DNA of 64,000 nt, from assembly GCF_050003625.1 (NCBI RefSeq), contig NC_134397.1:147063526-147127525 (forward strand). The letters are read 5' to 3'. The stretch is from Haematobia irritans (lineage: Eukaryota > Arthropoda > Insecta > Diptera > Muscidae). The notes beneath the pieces are model-generated. The model did no database searches. It was not told the DNA's origin and saw only the letters and a program-made list of their open reading frames with translations. Both the position numbers and the translations under genes were made by a program. Positions 1 to 10,336 of this stretch are shown in pieces; the stretch's first letter is position 1; the number at the start of each line of letters is the position of its first letter.

Positions 1-284
1 CGTCCACTGCGTTCACCGTCCTCCGTGCTCATTTCACCACGCTTGAATTTTGCATACCAATCAATTATTGTTGATTTCCATGGGGCAGAGTCCGGAAACT
101 CATTATCAAGCCAAGTTTTTGCTTCCACCGTATTTTTTCCCTTCAGAAAACAGTATTCTATCAAAACACGAAATTCCTTTTTTCCATTTTTTTTCATAAT
201 AACAAAAGTTGCTCAACAAAAGACGCTCTATCTCACAAACTAATTGACTTACAGACGTCAAATTTTGACACGAATCATTTGAAG
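1..284 (-). pseudogene. Mariner (Himar-like) transposase 5' end, truncated
   Basis: Complement of the 5' leader and N-terminus of a mariner transposase. The start codon lies at 187-185 and the coding part is cut by the window edge at position 1. Residues read NTVEAK-like and DNEFPDSAP-like segments once a frameshift near 150 is allowed for. The same sequence recurs in fuller mariner copies at 12847-14097 and 42469-43706. The leader matches those copies up to about 284 and then changes abruptly into the 29-bp satellite, so the terminal inverted repeat (about 75 bases in the other copies) is missing. Non-functional fragment. Confidence 0.8.
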
Positions 285-1805
285 AATAAAATTTTGACAA
301 AATTTACATTAGAATAGAAATTGGACAAAATTTTCTATGGGAATAAAATGATGACAAAATTTTCTATAGAAATAAAAATTTGACAAAATTTTCTATAGAA
401 ATAAAATTTTGACAATATTTTCTATAGAAATAAAATTTTGACAAAATTTGGTATAGAAAAAAATTGTTGACAAAATAAGAATATAATTTTTCATATGGAA
501 ATAAAATTTTGACAAATTTTCCATAAGAATAAAAATTGGACAAAATTTTCTATGAAATGAAATAAAATTTTGACAAATTTTTTTTATGGGAATACAATTT
601 TGACAAAATTTTCTATAGAAATAAAATTTTGAATTTTGTATAAAAATAAATGTTGACAAAATTATCTATAAGAATAAAATTTTTCATATAGAAATAAAAT
701 TTTGGAAAAATTTCCATTAGAATAAAAATTGGACAACATTTTCTATGGGAATAAAATTTTGACAAAATTTTCTATAGAAATAAAATTTTGACAAAATTTT
801 CTATAGAAATAAAATTTTAACAAAATTTGGTATAGAAACAAATTGTGGACAAAATTTTCTATAAGAATAAAATTTTTCATACAGAAATAAAATTTTGGAA
901 AAAAATCCATTAGAATAAAAATTGGACAACATTTTCTATGCGAATAAAATTTTTCCAAAATTTTATATAGAAATAAAATTTTGACAAAATTTGGTATAGA
1001 AAAAAATTGTTGACAAAATAAGAATATAATTTTTCATATGGAAATAAAATTTTACATAAGACTAAAAATTGGACAAAATTTTCTATGAAATGAAATAAAA
1101 TTTTGACAACATTTTCTATGGAAATAAATTGTTGATAAAAATTTCTATAAGAATAAAATTTTACATATAGAAATAAAATGTTGATAAAATTTCCATTAGA
1201 ATAGAAATTGGACAAAATTTTCTATAGAAATAAAATCTTGACAAAATTTTCTATGGGAATAAAATTTTGACAAAATTTGCTATAGAAAAAAATTGTTGAC
1301 AAATTTTCTATAAGAATAAAATTATGACAAATTTTCCATAAGAATAAAAATTTGACAAAATTTTCTATAGAAATAAAATATTTACAAAATTTTCTATAGA
1401 AATAAAATTTTGGAAAAATTTTCTATAGAAATAAAATTTTGGAAAAATTTTCTATAGAAATAAAATTTTGGAAAAATTTTCTATAGAAATAAAATTTTGA
1501 CAAAATTTTCTATAGAAATAAATTGTTGAAAAAAATTTCTATAAGAATAAAATTTTTCATATAGAATTAAATTTTTGACAAAATTCCCTTAGAAAGTTGG
1601 ACAAAATTTTCTATAGAAATAAAATTTTGACAAAATTTTCTATAGGAATAAATTGTTGAAAAAATTTTCTATAGAAATAAAATTTTGGCAAAAAATCCTA
1701 TAGAAATAAATTGTTGACAACATTTTCTTAGAAATAAAGTTTTGACAAATTTCCTATAGAAATAAAATTTTGACAACATTTTCTATAGAAATAAAATTTT
1801 GCAAA
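285..1805. repeat. 29-bp AT-rich minisatellite array, 1.5 kb
   Basis: About 50 degenerate copies of a 29-base unit with core TTTCTATAGAAATAAAATTT followed by TGACAAAA. The core TTTCTATAGAAA is a perfect 12-base palindrome. Variants differ by substitutions and small indels. The same unit occurs in both orientations at more than ten other places in the window, often inside Helentron-like elements. Short frames through it are composition artefacts. Confidence 0.9.
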
Positions 1806-3032
1806 ATATTTTTTTTTTTAGAAAAACAAAACAAAAAAATGTCTAAATCGGTCTAGATTTAAATATACGTATACTTTCACAATAGTCTTGAAATTTGATA
1901 TAATGTAATTTTAGCACCTTTTGGCTTCGAAAAGTACCTTTTTAGTAGATTTTTAGTGCTTTTTCGTCAACATGATTTATCATCCCTGCCTACCCGAAGT
2001 CGGTTGAATTCGGCCGGGGCAAGACTCTGTGCGTGTGTGAGTGAATGTATACAAATGGCCAGCTTAACTAACCTAACCTAAGATTCTAATATTAGAGCAG
2101 TTCATTTATATTTACTATGGTCCAATTACGTTTCAGTGATGTGATGAGATAATGTGGATCAATATACCTTAAAACATAATATCAAATAGTTAAATTAACC
2201 AAAATCGCAATTTGTGGATCATTGTACGATCGATGTCCTATTATGTGGGATGAGATTTTTTATTTTTTTTATTTTAGCACACGATTTTATGTAAAATCGT
2301 TATGACATCCATGGTGATGATTTGGTTGGCGATGAAATTTGTGCGTATTTAATCTATTGGATACCGGCATTCATATTCCTTCATGTGGAAACTTTGGAGC
2401 CCAGTGTAATGTTGGCATTTGGTTACCCAATTTTCACAATTGACATTTAATGTGTACACTTTATGTACATATACTTGTAGTAGCTCTTGTGGTGACCATA
2501 TTTGCTATGAATAACCTTACCAAGCCAACAGTAAGTGGCCTGGAGGGTAATTACAATAGTCCCACAATAGAATCTGTAAAACAAAAATAATAACATATTT
2601 ATTAAAACATTAAGAACAAATGTTGTATGTATTTACTTCCGCTAACCACCAAAATATTGAAAGCTTCCATTATGATATATTGTGATTAAGCAAACTTTTG
2701 TTACGTGATAGAAAATATATGTGATTAAATGTGGTATGGGCTATGATGTTATACCATTTTGTCATTCTGCCAAATGTTATATTGAACGCCTAGGCATAGG
2801 CGAAAATAACCTTGACGTTGGCTCTGTATTGGTCAAATAACGAATTGAAATTTCCATTAATTTTATCTTCCTGTGGTTTAGCACATTCCTGTCTAATGAT
2901 TCTTTTCAGCGCATCACTTCAACGCATCCAATTCAACTTTTGGTTTCAAGCTATAACATTTTGTTTGAATGAAATTATAAGTTTTCTATACTTTCTTCTT
3001 TCACAAATATTTCGGTATCACAAAATAACAAA
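1806..3032. other. AT-rich non-coding stretch, no gene recognised
   Basis: No exon-like frame or named repeat family stands out. A short (AACCT)n-like piece at about 2070-2087 resembles the tail of the tRNA-derived SINE seen elsewhere. The GC-richer patch near 1985-2030 (CGAAGTCGG, GGCCGGGGC) resembles a Helentron-like element end but is too short to assign. Confidence 0.4.
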
Positions 3033-4120
3033 AAACAAGTATATCCGGCCATAAGTTCGGCCAGGCCGAATCTTATGTATGCTCCACCATGGATTGCGTA
3101 GAAACTTCTACTAAAGACTGTCGTCCACAATCGAATTACTTGGGTTGTGGTACACTCAAAAAAAAGTGAACTCACTATTTCACTAAAGCCAATTTAACTA
3201 TATTTTAGTTCATGAACTTATTATATTTGGTGAAAGTTTCATTTACTCTAATAATTTTTTGCGTACGTTAGTTAAATTAACTAAAAGACGGCAAAAAATT
3301 ATACACAAGTTAAGGATAGAGATTTACTAAATTCGTATTTGTCATAAAATAGTTCATTATTTCTTCAAATTTGTAAATTTTACTACAAATGCGTCCATCA
3401 TGAACTTCGTATGTCACTAAAGACATTCTTGCAATTTTGAACTCCAATTTTTTCCTTCAAACTACAAAATTTTCTTTAATATGTGTAAAAAATTATTTAT
3501 GTCTAATAACTTTTCTTGAATTTGTCGAAAAATATTTACTTATTTTTGTGATATCAGCGTGATGCCAGCGCTTATAATACTGTTTAGTTAAAAATTTCTA
3601 AAAATATTCAAAAATTTCCAAAATTAATCAAAAGTTTTCTTCCTGGCGGGTTCACTGTTTTTTCAGTGTAATACTTACCGATGGCAAGGTATCTTAAAAC
3701 TTCTTAACATCGTCTTCTAAATTCTAAGTTAGTCCATACATGGTATATATTAGTCAAAAAAGGTATATTAAATAAATATATAAATCAGTTTTTGACTGGT
3801 ATATATAGGAAAGTCTACAAATAATTACGAACCGATATCAACTTCTGCGCGGTTATTAGAGAGGAGGAATTGAAATATGGAATCAGTTTATATGGGGGGC
3901 TATATATAATTATGGATGATTGCTAGAGACCATATACTAACACCACGAACCAAATTTCAATTTGATCGGATGAATTTTGCTCCTTCAAGAGGCTCTGGAA
4001 TTCAAATCTGGGTAACGGTTTATATGGGCTATATATAATTATGAACCGATATGGACCAATCTTTGAATATTTTTTATCTTTAATACAAAACCTAGTTTTG
4101 GCTCTTATTACCCATTGGAT
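3033..4120 (-). mobile_element. Helentron-like (INE-1/DINE-1 type) family 1 fragment
   Basis: It begins with the complement of the family tail (TATATCCGGCCATAAG, then the palindromic GTTCGGCCAGGCCGAA and CTCCACCATGG). It continues at 3670-4080 with one to two ~153-bp internal units (GGGGCTATATATAATTATGG, ACCAAATTTCAA). A separate TA-flanked MITE interrupts it at 3153-3668. The family assignment rests on the INE-1-like layout of fuller copies here. It is non-autonomous with no recognised protein. Confidence 0.6.
3153..3668. mobile_element. 516-bp MITE with TA target duplication
   Basis: Inserted in the Helentron-like tail, whose uninterrupted form is visible at 20833. The TA dinucleotide is duplicated at 3151-3152 and 3669-3670. 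The ends form terminal inverted repeats: CACTCAAAAAAAAGTGAAC on the left and CACTGAAAAAACAGTGAAC on the right read inward. TA duplication suggests Tc1/mariner-type mobilisation. No coding capacity. Confidence 0.75.
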
Positions 4121-4254
4121 TTTGCAACTTCTTCCAGATATACTATTTTATAGGAGTTCTATTCAGAACCACGGTTACCACAATTGGTAGAGTTCTGCCA
4201 AAAATGGTAGATTGGTAGAATTCTTGATGATTTGGTAGATTTTGCAAACTATTC

Positions 4255-5005
4255 CTCTCCCGCAATGAAGTACTCTACAAATATTTATAGAAATAAAATT
4301 TTGACAAAAAATTTCTATAGAAATACAATTTTAACACACTTTTCCATACAAATAAAATTTGAAGAAAAATTTTTATAGAAATAAAATTTTGACAAATTTT
4401 TCTATAGAAATAAAATTTTGATAAAATTTTCAAGAGAAATAAAATTTTGACAAAATTTTCTTTAGAAATAAAATGTTAGCAAAATTTTTTATAGAAATAA
4501 AATTTTGACAAAATTTCCTATAGAAATAAAATTTTGACAAAATTTTCTATAGAAATAAAATTTTGACAAAATTTTCTATAGAAATAAAATTTTGACAGCA
4601 TTTTTTATCAAAATAAAATTTTGACAAAATTTTTTATCAAAATAAAATTTTGACAAAATCTTCTATAGAAATAAAATTTTAACAAAATTTTCTATAGAAA
4701 TAAAATTTCGACAAAATTTTATATCAAAATAAATTGTTTACATAATTTTCTATAGAAATAAAATGTTGACAATTTTTTCTATAGAGATACGATTTTGTCA
4801 AAATTTTCTATAAAAATTTTTACAAAATTTTTTATAGAAATAAAATTTTGACAAATAAAATAAAATTTAGAAATAAAATTTAGATACAATTTTTTATCAA
4901 AATAAAATTTTGACAAATTTTTTTATCAAAATAAAATTTTGACAAAATTTTTTATCAAAATAAAATTTTGACAAAATTTGCTATAGAAATAAAATTTTCA
5001 TACGT
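4255..5005. repeat. 29-bp minisatellite array
   Basis: About 25 copies of the same 29-base unit as at 285-1805, some with TTTTTATCAAAA replacing the TTTCTATAG core. Spacing between successive GACA motifs, for example 4507 and 4536, is 29. Confidence 0.9.
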
Positions 5006-5042
5006 TTTGCTTTGTTATTGTTGATTTTTTTTATTTAATCAT

Positions 5043-5475
5043 TGTTGTTGTTTTTTTTTTATTTCAGCTTAAAACCATGCATTGACTAAACTACAAGTGT
5101 AGCTTAACCAACAGAGGAAATAATGTTTGTCAAATTTATTTGGGCAAAGCCCAAAGAGATATGTTTGTACAAATTTATTTCGGCATAAGCCGGCTATCAT
5201 GTAAAACCTTTTTTCGGAAGGTTCAAGTGTGATTTACTTTTGGGTTTAGTGAACTGCCTGAATTTATTCTGATAATTGGTTGATAGTTTTGTTGCAAGTA
5301 AAGGATGCTGATGAGGAATGTGGTAATTCCGAAACGTGCGTCCATCCAACCATCTTGCAGTCTATAGGACTTTGTCCAAATAAATTTGACAAACATTCTT
5401 TTCCTCTGTTGGTTAAGCTACACTTGTAGTTTAATCAATGCATGGTTTTAAGCTGAGATCAAAAACAACAACAAA
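5043..5475. repeat. Foldback element with ~100-bp inverted arms
   Basis: The left arm (5043-5142) and right arm (5376-5475) are near-perfect reverse complements, both containing TTAAAACCATGCATTGA and CTACAAGTGTAGCTTAACCA. The ~230-base middle contains TTTCGGAATTACCACATTCC on the complementary strand and a second small inverted motif (GGGCAAAGCCC). A related rearranged copy lies at 28683-29152. It looks like a foldback or MITE-type element; no target duplication was identified. Confidence 0.75.
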
Positions 5476-5732
5476 TAAAATTTTGACAAAATTGACAGAA
5501 TAATATGTTGACTACATTTTCTATGGAAATAAAAAATTGAAGAAAATTTCTATATAAATAAAATTTTGACAACATTTTCTATAAAATTAAAAATAAATAA
5601 ATTAAAATTAAAATAAACTTTTCTGTAGAAATAAAATTTTGCAAATTAAGATTTTTTTATTGGCAATTTTTTGGTAAAATTCTCTCAAAAATTATTTTTG
5701 GTTCGAGTGGCAACTGTGTTCAGAATCCTACG

Positions 5733-6067
5733 GTAGGTTAGGTTAAGTATAGTAAGGTATGGATACAGCCCGTTATTTTGGGGCTTAATTAGGCTATTCA
5801 GTCCAAAATGGTGAGCTTCTCTTTTATCAATGAATGTTGCCCGATTTTATGTTTAGCTCAATGACAAGGAACTTCAGTCCGAACTGCATTCCACATTATG
5901 GATAAACCACTTTGAGAAGCTTTCAAACTCTCAGAAATGTTACCAGCATTAGTAGGAGGGGATAGTCCACCTCTGAAAACTTTTTGGTATTCGGTCGAAA
6001 CTGGAAGTAAACCATGGCCCATTGTATGCAAGGCTAAAATACTAACCATTAAAACACGGTGGCTCCC
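5733..6067 (-). mobile_element. tRNA-derived SINE, degenerate copy
   Basis: Reverse-oriented SINE. The (AACCT)n tail is at its left end (GGTTAGGTTA on the + strand) and the tRNA-like head is at the right (ending GTGGCTCCC). It is diverged from the younger copies at 21602 and 27977. Short flanking repeats TTCAGAATCC (from 5719) and TTCAGAACCC (from 6068) look like a decayed target duplication. Confidence 0.75.
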
Positions 6068-6306
6068 TTCAGAACCCGTAGAAGGAGCTGGTGATGGTGG
6101 AGTCGGTCAGAATGTGGACTGACATAGTTGTTGCAAAAAGAGAGGCCGTCCATCACTTCTTTTAACAATAAATTCAGAACCTTCTCCGTCGACTGCGCCA
6201 TCGCCAGCTCCTTCTAAACTGAAAAAAAGCATGCCCGGTTCCAAAGATTTTGTCTTTTCTTTAACAATTTTGGTATTGATTCCGAGCCAAAGAAGCGGAG
6301 AATACA
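6068..6306. other. Unassigned fragment between two SINEs
   Basis: It contains an inverted pair, AGAAGGAGCTGGTGATGG near 6080 and CCATCGCCAGCTCCTTCT near 6197. The right end (6240-6300, TTGGTATTGATTCCGAGCC) recurs in complement at 16795-16860, so it is probably part of an old dispersed transposon. Confidence 0.45.
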
Positions 6307-6648
6307 AGCCACCGTGGTGTAATGGTTAGCATGCCCGCCTTGCATACACAAGGTCGTGGGTTTGATTCCTGCTTCGACCGAACACCAAAAATTTTTTCAG
6401 CGGTGGATTATCCCACCTCAGTAATGCTGGTGACATTTCTGTGGGTTTCAAAGCTTCTCTATGTGGTTTCACTGCAATGTGGAACGCCGTTCGGACTCGG
6501 CTATAAAAAGGAGGTCCCTTGTCATTGAGCTTAACATGGTATCGGGCAGCACTAAGTGATAAGAGAGAAGTTCACCAATGTGGTATCACAATGGACTGAA
6601 TAGTCTAAGTTAGCCTGATACATCGGGCTGCCACCTAACCTAACCTAA
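6307..6648 (+). mobile_element. tRNA-derived SINE
   Basis: The head AGCCACCGTGGTGTAATGG carries a pol III A-box-like TGGTGTAATGG. A B-box-like GGTTTGATTCC follows about 35 bases later, then a non-tRNA body (GGACTCGGCTATAAAAAGG) and an (AACCT)n tail ending near 6648. It is tail-away from the SINE at 5733-6067, about 240 bases off. Confidence 0.85.
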
Positions 6649-7458
6649 GGATACTTTTAAGACACTATTCTCTTTTAAATTTGGGTTTTGTGTACTTGAT
6701 TCTAGGAAACAAATTTTAATTATTCAGTTTTCAGCCTTTTTTCTACATATGCCATCAAAGTCTTTTAAAAAAGAGTTAACGACAATTTTATTTTGCAAAT
6801 TCAGACTCGACTTCCAGTAGAATTTATGCTATGTTTCAAGTAAAAAACGTCTTTAAAATAAAGTGTTGAAAAACATGTCATATTTGTGAACGATTTTTGC
6901 TTTGTAGTCAAGATGCAAAAGGCAACAAATTAAAGACAATTTCATAATTTTAAAGAATTTTTCTGAATTATTAAAGTCAAGTTGACCTTACCCCAAAAAA
7001 TTTTTCTTTCATGTTATGATACCCATTTTTAAGTCAAATCATTTAATTATAAGGACAATACGACTTCATTGAAAAGTTTATCGACTTTTGGATAAGGAAA
7101 AAAAACTTTATATTAGAGAAATGCGTCTTCAATGCTAAGCAAAATTTGCATTCGTATTTTGAGGACATTAAATCTTTGGCCTCACGACAATATTTTTTTT
7201 AGTGTACGTGTTCTGAAGGGAGCCGTTGTGGTTAAATGGTTAGCATTTTTGTCTTGCATACAATGCGTTCAAAAGCTTGGTAGCAATTCTTGCTTGCATA
7301 AGATTTCCATAATCAAATCAATTTGCATATTTTCATCTGAGTTATCAAAATTTTCTTACATAATTCTAAAGTAACGATAGTTAAACTCCCACATACACAA
7401 TGCTGCATATACGCAACATCGGGCATGAGAGGTTTAAGATGATTTTGTAAACCAAATA
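6649..7458. other. Old transposon remnants, no gene
   Basis: AT-rich sequence. Parts at 6960-7205 (GACTTCATTGAAAAGTTTATC) recur in complement at about 54030-54200 inside the Capa-intron element. A decayed SINE head (GGGAGCCGTTGTGGTTAAAT) sits at 7217-7290. No splice-flanked reading frame was recognised. Confidence 0.5.
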
Positions 7459-8383
7459 TCCCAGCAAAAAAGCGTCGCCAAAAAAGTAGTGAAAATGTTC
7501 TTTTTGAATCCGGAAGCGGTGGAAAATTGGCGCAGAAGCGATGAAGTTAACATGGGCTTGTCATAGAACGGATGTCCGTTGCATTGAATTTGCATCACTT
7601 CTTCGTGATCCGAATTCAGTGTTTTGGATGTGAATTAAAATATGTTGTGTTGTTTTGCCAAATAAATAATTGTTATAATGTTTTATGACTTTCAATGCAT
7701 CTGGCGTTTGTCTGAAATGTTTGACCCCAATATTTTCAAAAATTCGAAATTTTTCTAGAAAGGATCTGTCAGTTTTTTCGACAAAATTTAAATAATTTTT
7801 AACATTTTATAAATTCTTACTCTATTTTTAACCTATTTGCAACAAAAAAAGTTAGAGCTGGGCGGAAGCGGGTTTTTTTTGGCTGAAGCCGATGTTCGGC
7901 AAAAAAAAGCAATAGTCGGCCGAAGCCGATTATTTTCCTTAAATTTGTAATTAAAGAAATTTTGATGTTTTTTAGTTCAATATTAGAATATTTTTTTAAA
8001 CAAATGCATAAATACAACAATAAAAGGTAATTCATTTGATATTATAGTGACAAAACAAGATTTTTACGTATATTTGTACTGGGTGTTTTGACTGAGAAAA
8101 ATTCAACACTTGGACAATTCAATATCAAATAAATTATTCAAAAAGCTTCGGCTTCGGTTAATCGGCCTCTTGATGCCGAAGACCGATTCGTGGCCGATTA
8201 TCGATATTTGGCCGAATGCCGAAGCTTCGGTCGAGCTCTATTACCCATTAAAAAAGCGAGTTTTAAAAAATTGAATTAAAATAACTTCCTGTGTAGTCAA
8301 AATAAAGAACATCTTTGGGAGAAAATTTTTGAAGTGCTTTTAAAGTTGTGCATTTAGAAGAACTTCCCAATTTTATGCTGGGA
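7459..8383. mobile_element. Putative non-autonomous element with CCCAGCA ends and nested repeat
   Basis: The left end TCCCAGCAAAAAAG and the complement of the right end TCCCAGCATAAAATTG match as imperfect terminal inverted repeats. Inside, 7853-8240 is a second unit rich in GCCGAAG/CTTCGGC motifs, with inverted ends AGAGCTGGGCGGAAGC and AGAGCTCGACCGAAGC. No convincing target duplication was found for either, and no transposase is visible. Confidence 0.45.
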
Positions 8384-8461
8384 TGGTTTTCATCAACGAA
8401 GGAATGCATAAGTCTCGTATACTAAATTTAATAAGAAAAAGGCAAAGATTTAAAACTTTAT

Positions 8462-9530
8462 TATACCCTCCACCATAGGATGGGGGGTATATTAACTTTG
8501 TCATTCCGTTTGTAACACATCGAAATATTGCTCTAAGACCCCATAAAGTATATATATTCTGGGTCGTGGTGAAATTCTGAGTCGATCTGAGCATGTCCGT
8601 CCGTCTGTTGAAATCACGCTAACTTCCGAACGAAACAAGCTATCGACTTGAAACTTGGAACAAGTAGTTGTTATTGATGTAGGTCGGATGGTATTGCAAA
8701 TGGGCCATATCGGTCCACTTTTATGTCTATAAACGGACCCCCAAATTTGGATTTCGAGGCCTCTAAGAGAAGCAAATTTCATCCGATCCGGCTGAAATTT
8801 GGTACATGGTGTTAGTATATGGTCTCTAACAACCATGCAAAAATTGGTCCACATCGGTCCATAATTATATATAGCCCCCATATAAACCGATCCCCCGATT
8901 TGGGTTGTGGAACCTCTAAGAGAAGCAAATTTCATCCGATCCGGCTGAAATTTGGTACGTGGTGTTAGTATATGGTCTCTAACAACCATGCAAAAATTGG
9001 TCCACATCGGTCCATAATTATATATAGCCCCCATATAAACCGATCTCCGATTTGGCTTGTGGAGACTCTAATAGAAGCAAATTTCATCCGATCTGGCTGA
9101 AATTTGGTACATGGTGTGAGTATATGGTCTCTAACAATCATGCAAAAATTGGCCCACATCGGTCCATAATTATATATAGCCCCCATATAAACCGATCACC
9201 AGATTTGACCTCCGGAGCCTCTAAGAGAAGCAAATTTCATCCGATCCGGCTGAAATTTGGTACATGGTGTTGGTATATGTTCTCTAATGACCATGCAAAA
9301 ATTGGTCCACATCGGTCCATAATTATATATAGCCCCCATATAAACCGATCCCCAGATTTGACCTCCGGAGCCTCTTACAGGAGCAAAAGTCATCCGATCT
9401 GGTTGAAATTTGCAACGTGGTGTTAGTATAAGGCCGCTAATACCCATGCCAAAATTGGTCCATATCAATCTATAGTTATATATAGCCGATCCCCAATCAC
9501 ACAAAAATTGGTCCATATCGGTTCATATTC
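8462..9530 (+). mobile_element. Helentron-like family 1 element: head plus 153-bp tandem units
   Basis: The head starts TTATACCCTCCACCATAGG, runs through CCCATAAAGTATATATATTC and a short GTCCGTCCGTCTG run, then about five tandem units of ~153 bp (each with CCCCATATAAACCGATC, TGAAATTTGGTAC and CATGCAAAAATTGGTCC). The head layout (palindromic TATACCC, ATAAAGTATATATATTCT, GTCCGTCTG microsatellite) is that of Drosophila INE-1/DINE-1, known Helentron derivatives. The complementary strand has a 177-codon frame through the units because the period is a multiple of three. Confidence 0.7.
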
Positions 9531-9544
9531 ATGGTTGCCACTCG

Positions 9545-9682
9545 AGCTAAAAATAATCTACCAAAATTTTATTTTTATGGAAAACATTGTCAAAGTGTTA
9601 TTTCTATAGAAAATTTTATCCAAATTTTATTTCTATAGAAAATTTTTTCCATTTATTTCTATAGAAAAATTTTTCCATGACA
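9545..9682. repeat. 29-bp minisatellite, short degenerate array
   Basis: Four to five units in the complementary orientation (TTTATTTCTATAGAAAATTT). They follow the conserved joint TTGCCACTCGAGCTAAAAAT, which also precedes the satellite at 44100 and 60415. Confidence 0.8.
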
Positions 9683-9925
9683 TTTGGTACATGGTGTTAG
9701 TATATGGTCTCTAACAACTATGCAAAAATTGGTCCACATCGGTCCATAATTATATATAAACCGATCACCAGATTTGACCTCCGGAGCCTCTTGGAAGACC
9801 AAAATTCATCTGATTCAGTTGAAATTTGGTACGTGGTGTTAATATACGGCCTTATACACCAATGCAAAAATTGGTCGAAATCGGTCCATAATTATATGTA
9901 GCCCCCATATAAACCGATAGGCCAA
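9683..9925 (+). mobile_element. Helentron-like family 1 units, fragment
   Basis: One and a half diverged 153-bp units (TATATGGTCTCTAACAACTA, then CCGATCACCAGATTTGACC), ending near 9920 with CCCCATATAAACCGATAGG. No head or tail is attached. Confidence 0.65.
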
Positions 9926-10145
9926 ATACATTCGTAGAGACAAAACCAGATATTTATGAATGACTTATCATACATTATCACCGCCACCACCCCCATCCAT
10001 TGCCCCAGGGCAAAACATTGCTATAGTAACATACCTTATGATTCTTGAATTTTATATAAACATGAACAATTTTCATATCCGCATTGGAACATTAAAGTGA
10101 ACGTTTGTTTTAATTCCCATTATGCTTTTTGTTTGTTTTTTTCAG

Positions 10146-10336
10146 ATGATGATGACTTCGGTGACGATTATCCGGAACTTCGTGAGGAGGTGCATTTGGA
10201 AGATTTCTTTTGGACTGGTTCCGGGGATGGGCCACCCGATTATTTGAAACAGGTGCATACGGGCATAAGTAAAGGCAAAGATGTTGTGGTTAAAACGGAA
10301 ACAGTTGTTGCCACTGTCTATGTCGATGGTAATAAT
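10146..10336 (+). CDS. Membrane-protein gene, exon A
   Basis: The acceptor TTTTTTTCAG ends at 10145. The donor is GTGAGT at 10337. The exon starts with the last two bases of a codon and ends on a codon boundary. It encodes 63 residues with an acidic start (DDDFGDDYPEL) and a middle FFWTGSGDGPPDYL. It is the first exon recognisable in the window and begins mid-codon, so at least one earlier exon exists. Confidence 0.85.

Noticed and set aside
2060..2090. Telomere-like TTAGG sequence as an internal telomere
   Set aside because: Only a few units, and the same repeat is explained elsewhere as the SINE tail.
7853..8240. Confirmed hAT element with GCCGAAG motifs
   Set aside because: Ends are only roughly inverted and no 8-bp duplication was found, so it is left as a putative nested repeat.
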